Shown: positions 35,938 through 46,761 of the stretch, in pieces | Layout: every line of letters begins with the position of its first letter | How positions within the stretch are numbered: position 1 is the first letter of the stretch | Translations under genes and position numbers: made by a program | Notes under the pieces: model-generated | Seen by the model: the letters and a program-made list of their open reading frames with translations, nothing else | Told to the model about the DNA's origin: nothing | Databases searched by the model: none | Assembly: GCA_018287875.1 (NCBI GenBank) | Contig: JAGVVL010000018.1 | Location: forward strand, 3,278,501-3,342,500 | Direction: 5' to 3' | DNA from: Nigrospora sphaerica | Taxonomy: Eukaryota; Ascomycota; Sordariomycetes; Amphisphaeriales; Apiosporaceae | DNA: 64,000 nt

Positions 35938-37080
35938 ATGTCTTCCAGCAGCCTACCCCTGGATTTCCTCTGCCCGGCGGGCAATCATCACCTTCATCAT
36001 CGCGCGATCGAGAAGCCGCCGCAGCAGCAGCATCAGCGCCAACCCCACACTAGGCATCTGCCCCCGGGCCTCCCAGGGGCCATCGAGGGCCATCAACACC
36101 ATCGTCGCGCCGCACGCACGCCGGCGTCATCATCGTCATCATCTTCAGACGGAGGCGATGGCGATGGCAGCATACCACAACAAACCATCTCCACTTACTT
36201 GCGTAGAGTACGGCCAAGTATTTTGTTCTATCTCTACTGCCTTAGCACAAATGCCTACACATTCATGTATACACACACAAATACACTAAAAGAAACACGT
36301 ACACATACTTACAAATCCATCCTACGTCGCGTCTCCGATTTGCACACGCCCACGCGCATATTCCGGGGTCCGAGGGTTAACCGTGTCTTTTATCCATAGA
36401 TCGCCCAAGCCGCCGAGGCCCTCGCCGCTGCCGCTGACCAGGAGGACCATGCGCTGCGCGTCGGCGGCGTGCTACCGAGCGACGGTAACCTGCTGGTCAT
36501 GGAGGCCATCTGCCGAGAGACGGTGGGCGCCCTGCACGCCATTCACCGGTACAGCCGCGCTGTCGCCGCCACGTTGTCCTCAGCCTCGACGCCGTCACCG
36601 TCCCCGGCGGGGCGGACGACCGGCGCCCACGACGACGTTCTCTCCTCGGCCTCGGCGTCCCCGCGCAAACTGCTGTCGCCGCCGCCTCACCACCGCCGCC
36701 ACCGCGTCCCGAACGCCGTGGCCCCCACGACGACATCTTCCTCTTCGACCTCTTCCTCGGCCGCCGTCAGGGGGGCCGTCGAGGCCAACGGGGCCGCCGC
36801 CGCCGCCGCCGCCGCCACGGCTGCCGACCCTTCCCCTTCCCGTCGCCGCCGAACCTGCAACCAGTGCGGCTGCACTGAGACGCCTTTTTGGCGCCGTGGC
36901 CCCCTCGGCTCCCGCTCTCTGTGCAACGTATGTGGACTGTTGTACGCGCGACGCGTCCGCGACCGCTGCGATGCCTCGCGCAGCCGCACCCTGCAGTGGG
37001 CCGGCTCATCCGAAGGCGGCGCCGGCGACCTCACAAGTTGGCGCAGTTCCGGCGGTTCGTCCGGGTCTTTATTTCCGTAG
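35938..37080 (+). CDS. GATA-type zinc-finger protein
   Basis: The second exon (36400-37080) is secure. It holds a GATA finger, C-X2-C-X18-C-X2-C, with the sequence CNQCGCTETPFWRRGPLG followed by SRSLCNVCGLLYARR. In the proposed model the zinc ligands are C243, C246, C265 and C268. Upstream are helical sequence (AAEALAAAADQEDHALRVGG, then LLVMEAICRETVGALHAIHRY) and a Ser/Ala-rich linker. The first exon is inferred: ATG at 35938 to 36207, with a GTACGG donor, a 192-nt intron and an ATAG acceptor at 36399. It gives MSSSSLPLDFLCPAG and a His/Gln-rich segment, for 316 residues in total. The donor is not ideal, so the first exon could end elsewhere. The product should be a nuclear DNA-binding regulator; X18-loop fingers occur in White-Collar- and NsdD/SUB-1-like fungal factors. 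The usual Glu of TPEWRRGP is Phe here. Confidence 0.75.
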
Positions 37081-38500
37081 CGATTGTGGTCAATCACCCA
37101 CCCTTTCCAACCCAGAAACCGCTGAAAAAGCCCGCGCCCTGTGTGCCGTGCTCGCCCCTACGTTCGTAGTATATGTCCCGGGGGGGCCTTTTTCGGGAAT
37201 ACTTCCTTCCCTTTCCAGCCTTTCCCTGGGGCCACGGCGTTGGGGTTTGAACTGCCAGGGCTTCCGTCGCGTTGGTCGGTCATGTGCGGCTTCGCGGTCT
37301 TATGTGTGCCTGCGTCAGCGTGAATGTACCCGCGTAGCGTCCCTGTCTGTTGCGTATTTGCTTTGCTGTCCTATACCATTCCAGGGGCATCATTTCCCAT
37401 CGCCTGGAAGTTGGGATAACTACCACTACCCTGTGGGCAGTGGTCTGAACACAATGGGTATCACATTTCGCTTACCACAGACATGGATTCTCAACCTCGG
37501 CTCGTTCCATGGCGACTCGAGTGGGGCGGAAGCGGACGCGAGCAACTACTTTCCCTCCCGCTGCCAACCCGTTTCCGAACTCCGAACGGGCGTTATCGTC
37601 TCCCTCGCATAGAGGTGCCTCCACCGCAGGGTCCAAAGCCGAAGCCTCCTCCTTACCTAGCCGGGTAAACAAGTTGGCGATCACACGCGACGCCAACCTT
37701 GTCATAATCGGCGGCTGGCCGTGACCGACCTCGCTAGCGTCGTAGTCGCGGGCTGCCCCGTAACGAGCCGAACGTGAGGGCGAACTGACGTTACCCATCT
37801 CTTGGGACACTGCGCTCTTTTGAGCATACCTCACACGCTGCCGGGAATCTCCGGCTCGTGTTCCAAACGAAATCGCGGACCTCCAAAACGGTGGGTCGGG
37901 GATTCAGGGAGGCTCAAAGCGTATGCTGACTCAAACCACAGCAGTCCGCAGAGATAAGCCGTCATTGGTCCCGGGACGGTATAGAGAGCTTAGAAAGCCA
38001 TTGCCGTATATTCTGAATCATATGGCACTAGGTAAGTCTCAAAGTGACCGAACCGACTTGTATAAAACCCCCAGCACCTCGGCTGATCGATAGGACGAAC
38101 CCGGGGGGCTGGGAGGGGTACCCATGTACAAAGTCATGCCGTATGAAAAGACGATCAGCATGTAAAGAATAAAAGTATGGGAGAGGCGGGCGGGATGGAC
38201 CTTGTTCGGCGCCGCTGCGCTACCGTGTTGGCTGCAGCTCAGTGGATCTTAATGTGTGCTCTGGCAGACCCACCAGCAACTCAAAACCCATTCGGCGCTT
38301 GTCACTCACTTCTTCTCTCGTATTGCATACAGGTATGCGTCACGGAAAGAGAAGGGTGGCTTTTCCGCAAACAGCGGCGCCCATAAACGCCACCTAGCCG
38401 GACGAAATGTGTGAACATGGATAAAGTCGGAACCCCCTTCTCCTGCTCCTCACTCTATAGCAAAGTGCGGGTCTGCAAGGAAACCCTCCCGCGCCGAGTA
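37081..38500. other. Gene-free stretch after the GATA-finger gene
   Basis: No supportable gene. The frame of the finger's other reading (36383-37612) runs past the stop but is a shadow with Arg/Pro-rich composition. Confidence 0.45.
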
Positions 38501-38503
38501 TAC

Positions 38504-40441
38504 TCATTGATACCGCCTCCGTACCTTATAAGCCCCCGGGGATATGCTCGTCCGAGGTGACGCCGCGGCCGCGTCCAGCCCTCCGAGTAAGAGGAGCTGT
38601 TTTCTGACGATCACCGGCGTTTGTAACCCAAGTTTTACAAAAACCTCGTTGCCGAGCCTAACGTCACATGCCGAGTCCGAAGCTTCCTCGAAGTAAAGAA
38701 CAGGCGCCTTCGCTTGCAGGCGTTTTCCAATACTGCCTGGTAGGTTTTGCTCGTTGCCTGATGCATGGCTGTGAACTTGCCGGCTGCGACAGTAAGGTTG
38801 AATTCTTCTCCGAGTGTGAGTATCGAGGCCGGACACCGTTTTTCTCTCTCGAAAACTTGGTGCGCTATTATAATCCCATGCTGAAACACCGGGACTTCAC
38901 GAGGTTGGCGCGTCGTTCTGCTGAAAATGCAGCAAGAGGTGTTCCGCGCTCGCGCTTGGCGAATCCGCCATGCTCGGAGGGCCAGTCTCTGGATAATTCG
39001 TCGTCGCTGAGATGGACCTTCGGAATCTGCCGTCCGCCACAGGTCCAACATGTCGGATCTTCTCGGTCAAGTGAGGCAAGTTTCCAGACGTCGAGGGAAT
39101 AGCCGCACCGACCAACTGGCCGGGGGAGTAGCGCCGTTGAAGCAGTACCGGCAGCGGGGCATGAATCAGTATTTTCGCCGGGAAGGCCTGTCGAGAATAG
39201 CTGCCACGTCAAACTTTGGTCAATGGCTCCGTGGTTGACAAAGTCAGGACATCAGGTTGGGATTTGCATCCGAGAGGATCCCTTGGTGACGCATTTGGTC
39301 TGATACATTCAGCTGGCGCGACGGCGGATGGACTCTTCCTTTTTCGGATGTGTTGATTGATCAGATCAACATAGTGAAATAGGGGGTCTCGACTGTAGTC
39401 AGGCCGGACATGTATTTCCCGCCAGTCGTCTGGAGGTTTTTCTTCAGTCACAGCAGTACTGGCGACATTGGAAAGCCCCTGGAAGACGATGATTTTATTG
39501 CGAGGGTTTGTTGCCTGTTTGGACATGGAGTCGTTATGGAACACAATAGATCGGCCGTGCATGCCGCCTCGGCTGCTGGCGTTAACTGCAAGGCCAGCCG
39601 TTCCTCTTTATGAAGAGCCAGTATTCTACTCTCGCAGATGTACAGTGTCTTTCGGAAATGTTGGTAGTGAGGCACACAGGTGCGCGCACTGGAAGAAGCG
39701 ATCCTAGTCGAAGACGTGCGAGCCACATCAGAAAATAGCATTCTGTGCCAGGACAAGTTCCTGTGTTGTCCATGCCCGGGTGCACCAGGGTCTTCTCAGG
39801 AGGTCCGATAAAAACCGCATAACTCCATCCTTGTGTCGAAATCCCGGTCCGGGATCTGTCGATGTACGTTCTTTGAAGTAGTTTCAGTCTGAAGATTCCC
39901 GACCACCAAGCCTGATAACCACGCAAGATGTTCATAAGAAGCCCCTGCTAACTTCTCTCGGTATTGTCAAGTTCACAGTAGATGGGATCTTAGGAGTTTC
40001 CAGGCCGAACGGTCAAACGCGTATCCTGGGTGTCCCAGCGGACGGTGTCCCTTGTGAACTGCTAGGTTGCAGTGAAATTCCCTGTAGTAACCGATCTGGA
40101 GCGCATTTTGTAACTCCATGACAGTGATTATCGTAAGATAGATGCTGATGAGGCCCGGAACAGTAATCCCAGCAACAGGCTCCCTTATCCGGATGAGGAG
40201 CATACGAAAGGCGTGGTTTCCACATGACAGCTGGGAGATTGGGGTCGGCAGGAAGGCCGAACTGATGCTGCGATACTCGCGCAGACTGGAACCAGTTTGG
40301 TAGCCGCAAGCATGCCTCCCACCTGAAGCCTGCTACTGAGAACGCGAGAGTCGACCAAATGAGACGGGGGGATATTGACTTGAGACTATAGTCTGGGTCA
40401 CAGACATTACCGGCCCCCGCACCAATATTCTGATCCGGCAT
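38504..40441 (-). pseudogene. Decayed coding patch, family unknown
   Basis: Several minus-strand frame fragments have a natural protein-like composition but are broken by stops and frameshifts. About 40441-40013 begins MPDQNIGAGAGNV and includes LIWSTLAFSVAGFRWEACL. About 40203-39973 includes VPGLISIYLTIITVMELQNAL, a likely membrane helix. About 39935-39582 includes GWSYAVFIGPPEK. About 39562-39209 includes NKIIVFQGLSNVASTAVTEE and PDDWREIHVRPDYSRDP. About 39051-38635 includes EEFNLTVAAGKFTAMHQA. Base composition is less GC-rich than in the intact genes. I cannot name the family. The fragments may come from one broken gene with introns or from more than one. Confidence 0.35.
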
Positions 40442-43400
40442 AAAGACTAGTAGCAGTCATGGCAAGCGATCAAATCAAGCCCATGTTGTCATAATATTGG
40501 ACGCAACGGCGTAGACAATCGGTTTTGATGGAGACAAAAAAGGGGACCATCTCGTACGGGAACGACCAAGAAGTCAACAGATGCCAAGTGCATGAAGATA
40601 AGAACGAAAAGAGTCCGAAAGAAGACAGCTTGACGCAGTCTCTGAAAACAACACCAGTCCATTCTGCGCAGGCAATCAAGATATGATGGCAGTGTCCAAG
40701 TTCATCCCATGCAGAGCTTACTGGATGAGACGAGAACGCAAAAGAGAGAAGTAGAACAGATAGGACATGGCATTTTTTCGTCAGCTTCCATGCTGAGGGC
40801 CATACGGGAGATACATAGAGATTAACTAGTTGAGAACGATGTGTCGTTGCTGACCCCAATGGTTGCGGGTGTTGTTTACATGTACACAAAACGGAAGCGA
40901 ACAAGTCGACACCGTATTTATTTAGGTGAGACGCCGAAGTTGATATGGAAAGGGGCAGAGAAAAGGCGAAGAAGATATTATTATCTGCAGACATCACAGT
41001 CTTGATTCTCCTTGTTTGTACACTTATGGCTCTAGAGAAGCCTTGGCTCAACTGCTATTCAACCACGGTATTCAGCACAAGAAGAACCCTCTGGTTCATA
41101 TCTGTAGCCCCGACTGCGTTCTTCCATTTGCTCCCTACATCCCAAGCCAATCAGTAGTTTGTGTTGCTTCTCTATTGGTGTATGCAAGGTATAGTATAAG
41201 AATTTGTATTTGACTAATTATTAACTTGTGTATTTGAAAGTACAAGACCTACCAAACACAGAGGTGCCAGACTCTGCTTGACAACCTAGCCAGGGACCAA
41301 GGTCTGTGGCACTCGGCTTATGTAGCTGAGGAAAAGATGGCCGGCCACCATGGCCACAATTACGGGACTGCCACTCTCGGCCATCACGGACGTTTCACCA
41401 TCGGAAGCCGGCAGTGGGGAGGGGATCAGGTGCTCACGGAACTCGTACGGCAGCAGAGCCTCGTAGGGATTATTGCGGCCACATCGTCAGAGGAGCATCG
41501 GGATCTCGGCTTATGGGGGGCCTCTTTCGTCGGCCTTCTCGAGCGAGTGCGGCGCGGGGTCGTTAAGCTGACTGCATACGCAGAAGGAACGCGGGGCCTC
41601 TTCATATGACAGCTGCCTCGGTCGTTGGGCAACAAAATACGAGGTCTGTCCTCTGTTGGCATAATAGGGAACGGGAGACGGACAGTTGTTGCCGAGATAC
41701 CGACAGGTTGTTTCCCACCGAAACCTGGTTTTCTTTTCTTTGTTTCCACGATCCGGTCGCCCTCCCCTGTGACTGAGCGATGCAAGGCAACCCCAGACGG
41801 GGTGCCGAGAGGCGCCAACGGAAGGCCGAACGGGACAAGAAAAGGGGAGGGGAGAGCAATCACGAGAGACGGTGCGGCGCCTAGGCGTTTCAAGATTTCG
41901 TATGGCGTTGGGGGGAGGGAAGGGAGGGCGAGGCGCGGGGGGCCGGGGGAGGGAGAAGGGCGGGAACTGCCCACCAGTCAGACTTCGGAAGCTGGTCCCT
42001 GGAGGGGTGGGGGGAGAAGGATTGCGCGATATTCCCGGCATTCGCCGTGCTATCCCGGTAACCCGAGGGGCAGGACACTGCACCGGCCATGAGAAAAGAG
42101 TTTTGGGCGAGGGTCGATCGGAGGGCGGGCGGGCTCAAGCGAAGTGTGGTGGAGCAGCAGTGGTGGCGACGGCGGCTGATGCTCCGCTCATGGCAGCACT
42201 GGCATCCTTCCAGAACGGAAGGAGACCCCGTTGAAAGCGCAAAGGGTAAACAGGTCGTGACGACGACGATACTGCAGGTAGAACCGGGTGTCCCAAGACC
42301 ACCGGGTTGTGATTGCGAGCGCGGCCTTATCCCCTTCCCCTCGTCTGCTCTTCGCAAAGGGGCCCGGGCAGGCCAGGCCAGGGCAAGAGGGCAGGGCGCC
42401 GATGGGTAAAGCCACGTGGAACGTGGGCTGCGGACGTGCTCGCTTGCCCGAGTGCAGCAATCAATCGCGGCCTTCGTCTATCGGCGACACGACACGGATG
42501 AGGGCACAAACACACTAGGGTCGAGCCAAACCACACACGCACCCGCACGTCGGGGGACAAGCGCGTCGGGCTCTCGCGTACTCGGATCCGACAAATTCTT
42601 GATGGAGGGGTAGGAGGGGCCCAATCAGGGTGGATAAGCATTGCGGGCGTATGGCACCCATCGGTACGATTGAAGGGATGGCTTGCAGCGCGGCAACGGC
42701 AAGGACCTAGAGACAGCATCTGACAGGCACGGTGCCTGGAGCGTGCGTCGAGACGAGGCACCCGTCCCGCTCGCTTGGGGCTTTGCTTCGCTTCTTCCCC
42801 GTCTGTCTCTATCTCTATCATCTGGAACCGGGGTCAGTTAAGACGCCGGGAGGGGAAGACGGAGAAGAGAGAGACGGAGAGGAGCAAGAGGGCGAAGCGA
42901 GGTAACATCGTGCAAGACCCGGGAAACCGTGTAGAAACCTTGCCAATGCTCGTGTTAGCTAACTGACGTGGCCGGGGGCTGACCAATCAGATACCACAGG
43001 AAGCTTTCCCGCACCCCCGGCCACCCTTGTTCCCTGTCGCTCAGCATTCAATCACGACGTTTTCTCCTCCCCTGCAGCGCATCTCGTGGGCACGGACGAC
43101 GACGGCCGCGGCGGATACGGACGCCAACCCGCCCGTTGGACCGCCACTTTCTACGCGGCCAGCACGCTCCGACGAAGGCCTCCTCTCTTCGTGAAGGCGA
43201 GGCCTGTGGTTGCACGGCCTGCCGGTTCCAGGCTCCTCTTGGGAAGCCGGGCAGGTGTGGGTGGGTTTATCCACCAGTGGTCCACGGCAGGTCGTCTGTT
43301 TGCCATGGCGTCGACGGCATCGACACAGCCACGGTTTGCACACGCACTCCCGCACGCCCGGCCATCAGTCGTGGTCTGTGGGTCGGCCCACCGTCTCCCC

Positions 43401-43996
43401 TCTCCCTCGGCCGGTCGGTTCCTCATCCCTGGCTGCCTCAGCCGTCCATCGACAGCCGGTGGAGATGGGTCCGACGGCGTGGATGGCGCCCGAGAGAACC
43501 GCAGCAGCCGAGGGAGGGACTGGTTTGATGGCATCCCATAACAGCCGTGTGCTATTGTCCGGGGTCCTGATGGGAACCCCTCTGAAAACAGCACCCACAC
43601 CAGAAAGGGCCATGTACCAGTTTTTGCCAGCCACCGGGCCAGATTGGCGGCGATGCGGTGAGCCGGGGGGCCAACAAAGCCGAGCGGCCGCCGTGGCTGC
43701 ACGTGGCCCTGCATTATGGGGTTGGGTATTAATGCACCAACCGCCCGCAAACAGTAAAAGCGCTGGTTGGTTGGACGGTCGGTGTGTACGTGTATGTTTT
43801 CCACCCTCTCGTGGCGGCACCGTTGATTGATTTTCTCGAGAAAGCGGTCGTCGCCCGTCATTCGTTTGCCAACCCGTTGCATACATACGTCACGACGATT
43901 GCATTGCTGCCCGAATCCTCGGCCTCCACGACGCCCCCCGGGACGACGACTGATATAACAGCGGCTCATCGTGTACGCGGTTCGCGCGTCCCAGCC
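40442..43996. other. Gene-free stretch before the single-pass membrane protein
   Basis: No supportable gene. The segment 40.4-41.3 kb is AT-richer than average and contains a frame on the plus strand (about 41016-41150, YGSREALAQLLFNHGI) that could be a small remnant of a coding region. From 41.8 to 43.8 kb the DNA is GC-rich with chance frames on both strands. The last few hundred bases should include the promoter of the gene at 43997. Confidence 0.4.
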
Positions 43997-44887
43997 ATGA
44001 GAATCCCCACGCTCGCTTCCCGCTCCACCGCAGCCCCCACCTTCACCAACGGTACCACCACCAACACCACACACGCCACGCCGAGCAGCGCCCCAGCCCG
44101 CGACGCCCCGACAGCCAGCGACAGCACCCAGACGCTGATCATCACGACGGCGGTCCTCGGCGGTGCCCTCGTGCTTCTCGTGCTCGCCATTATCATGTTC
44201 TTCCTGCTCCGGCGGCGGCGGCGCCAGAAGGCGACGCAGCAGCACTACCAGGAGGCGCGGGCCCGCGACCCGACGCTGACGTGGGACGACTACATCCGGC
44301 GCCAGAAGCTGACGCACTCGCGCTTGTTCCTCGAGGAGGAGCTGCAGCGCGACATGATGATCCGCAAGTCGCTGCAGAGCCGCACCTCGGTCAACACGAC
44401 GGGCGGCGCCGCACCCCGCCCGCCGCTGCCGCCGCCCAAGAAGCCGCGCCGCATGCGCTCGCGGTCGTGGCACGCCGGCCAGACGCTGAGCCACGACGAT
44501 CCAACCCCGCCGCAGCGCTCGTTCCCCGGCGCCGCCGCGGCGTCCTCGCCGGCCGCGCCCGAGATGCTGGAAGAGCACCGCGAGGGCTTCCGCCAGGAGT
44601 GGCGCGACATCGAGGCCTCACTCGAGCAGACCTGGGAGATCCTGACGGGCAAGCGGCACCCGTCGCTCGACGACGCACGCGCCCCGCTGATCCGCGGCGG
44701 CGGCGCCCCCCACGCCGCCGCCGCTGACGACACCGCCAGCAGCTTCACGCCCTCGCGACCGCCCACCGTCCGCCTCAAGACCCCGCCCCTGTTCCGCATC
44801 CACCCGGCCTTCCGCCGCGCCTCCAAGCACGTAAGCGTGCCGGCGCAATTCCAGCACCCCGGCGGCGGCGCTGGCGTCCTCTCATGA
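43997..44887 (+). CDS. Single-pass membrane protein with Ser/Thr-rich ectodomain
   Basis: The frame is open from further upstream, but I start at ATG 43997 (MRIPTLASRS), giving 296 residues. The N-terminal 45 residues are rich in Thr, Ser and Ala with two NTT/NGT-type sequons, as expected for an O-glycosylated extracellular part. One hydrophobic helix (about 48-72, LIITTAVLGGALVLLVLAIIMFFLL) is followed by a stop-transfer run of six or more Arg/Lys. The cytosolic part has an ordered-looking stretch (WDDYIRRQKLTHSRLFLEEELQRDMMIRKSL), a Pro-rich segment, and a helical stretch (REGFRQEWRDIEASLEQTWEIL). The layout matches the many fungal single-pass proteins that look like wall sensors or signalling adaptors, but no WSC or other named ectodomain is present. 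There is no clear cleavable signal peptide, so the helix may act as a signal anchor. The minus-strand frame 43151-44578 is a shadow. Confidence 0.75.
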   Translation: MRIPTLASRSTAAPTFTNGTTTNTTHATPSSAPARDAPTASDSTQTLIITTAVLGGALVLLVLAIIMFFLLRRRRRQKATQQHYQEARARDPTLTWDDYIRRQKLTHSRLFLEEELQRDMMIRKSLQSRTSVNTTGGAAPRPPLPPPKKPRRMRSRSWHAGQTLSHDDPTPPQRSFPGAAAASSPAAPEMLEEHREGFRQEWRDIEASLEQTWEILTGKRHPSLDDARAPLIRGGGAPHAAAADDTASSFTPSRPPTVRLKTPPLFRIHPAFRRASKHVSVPAQFQHPGGGAGVLS

Positions 44888-46295
44888 CCCCGGTCCGGCG
44901 ATGCCCCAAGAGCGGAACCGAGACGCGGACGCGAGAGGGAGAAATGCGGAGCCCAGCTTCATGGCCAGCATTTCCAATGCGTTGTGACCGGGCCGTCTGA
45001 TCATTCGAAGCGAGCTTGAGAGAGCATTAGAGAGAGAGGAAGAGAGCACGTGTGTGTGTGAGATGCGGGCCAAGGTCCCGAAGATGAGCGGACGCCGCAG
45101 TGCTGCCCCCTCTTGATGTTTTACGATTATGCCCCCCTCCCACCTTCATACCTCATGAATATCTCATGAGTATCTCATGATGGAACGAAAAAACGAAAGC
45201 ATTGCTTTATGATAGCCATGTTAATGAATAATCAATACCCCCGTTGGCGTCTGTCGTGCCTTGACGGGCGCGGCACGAATGGCCATACGTCAACCACCAA
45301 AGACACACATCTTCTTGATGCCTCATACCGTTATCGGCTTCATGTTTGCTTGAGTACACGGGTGAACTGATGCTGGAGGAGTAAGCCATGCTTACCCATG
45401 GCCGCCCTGCCTGTTACTCTGGGCTGGCGTGGGGTGCCGCTTAGTTAGCTGTGATGGTGAAGATGGGAAAGGGGGCGGAAGACGTTCGTTTCAAAAGTAC
45501 GAAACGCAGGGGAAAACGGAGCAGCTCGGGAAAACCGTGCCCAATTCTGCCTATCCCCAAAAACCACAGTAATGCCGGTGCCGATGACGCAGACGTCTGC
45601 AACACACCCTGCTTGCTCGAATTCTGTAGGCTGCCCGGAACTTCTCAGAGCGTCATGGTATAGCCCACGCTGCATCTCGGCCAGAAACCCCAACCTACGC
45701 TTTCTAAAGTAGGGTCCTAATACGAAGACCCAGAATAAGCCTAGAATGGTCTCTTTTCCATCCTCATCTTACCAGAGCCAAGTGACTGAGCACAACGGTT
45801 AAAAGAGACACCTACTAGCTACTCCAAACCCCCAGTCCCCCCATATAAAAGCAGGTGGAGCAGGCGTGGTTCTATTTGTAGCTTTGTAGCTAGCTACGCA
45901 GTGCCCTGGTTACGCTGGGGGTATTATATTTGTTGCAACCCGGTTTTTCGCTTAGCATTTCAATACTTTCAAGTTACTCGTTCTACCATTTGACGGTCGT
46001 CAGACGAGTCTCTATTACCAAGCATGCGTAGACAAGATCAAAATCAGTTCGGGATTCCTATCTCGGAAGAAGACTCGCCCCTCTTTTTCAGGGTCCTACC
46101 GGACATGCGGCGCAGGAAATCGGGGACGGCAAGGCAGGACGAAGATGGACCGTCATCTCAAAAGGGGAAAAACAAAGAGGGGAATCTCGCGGCGTGCCAC
46201 CCGGGGTCGAGGTTGGGGGTGCTTTCTCCGAAGCGAAGCGGAGAGAAAAGAGGAAATGAGAGCGACAGAGAGAAGAAGGATTCGCCGGGGGAGAT
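44888..46295. other. Convergent intergenic stretch
   Basis: Lies between the 3' ends of the membrane-protein gene and the MYND gene. No gene is seen. It contains GA/GT runs at about 45.03 kb and a short 11-bp tandem repeat at 45.15 kb. Confidence 0.5.
45152..45182. repeat. 11-bp tandem repeat CTCATGARTAT
   Basis: Units start at 45152, 45163 and 45174 with near identity. It is AT-rich and intergenic, close to the likely 3' end of the gene to its left. Confidence 0.75.
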
Positions 46296-46761
46296 TCAGG
46301 TGTCAAACTGCCACTTCTGCAGGCCGCCGCGGTGCGTCTCGGCCTTGGGGGGCGCCCGCGGGGCCATCTTGATGTCGGCCGTCTTGGCGTACTCCTGGGC
46401 CAGCCGGGCGCAGACCTTCTTGTGCTGCTTGGCGTGCGCCTTCTTGCAGTCGCGCGAGCAGTACAGCACCGACTTGCACACGATGCACGGCCGCAGGTTC
46501 GACGCCCCCTCATCGGCGTCCCCGCCCGCCACCTCCTCGGCCCGCTGGCACTGCGCGCACGACCGAGCCGCGGGCGCCGACGCCGACGGCGACGAGGGTC
46601 CGGCGGCTGGAAAGGGCCGTGTGTCAGTATCTGGGTGCGTGGTGCGCGGCCAACGTCGGCCCCGGTGTGGGGATTCGGGTCGGGCTGGGAAAGGGCCGAA
46701 ATTTACCTGCCGAGCTCTGTTCGGACGCTAGGTCACGGGTCGAAGAGGAACCTTCGGCCAT
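46296..46761 (-). CDS. Small MYND-type zinc-finger protein
   Basis: Two exons: 46707-46761 and 46296-46606. They are joined over a 100-nt intron with a GTAAAT donor and a TTTCCAG acceptor, giving 121 residues from MAEGSSSTRD. All eight MYND zinc ligands are in place: C35, C38, C59, C62, C68, C72, H80 and C84 (SCAQC, PCIVCKSVLYCSRDCKKAHAK, QHKKVC). The C-terminal tail (RLAQEYAKTADIKMAPR) is helical, then basic and Pro-rich. MYND fingers bind short proline-containing peptides and act as protein-interaction modules; here the finger makes up most of the protein, so it is probably an adaptor. The first exon is short, and the model rests on the splice signals and matching phase. The spacing between the second and third Cys is at the long end for the family. 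Confidence 0.85.

Noticed and set aside
43151..44578. 475-codon minus-strand frame
   Set aside because: Arg/Gly-rich shadow of the single-pass membrane gene, extended by chance into its upstream region.
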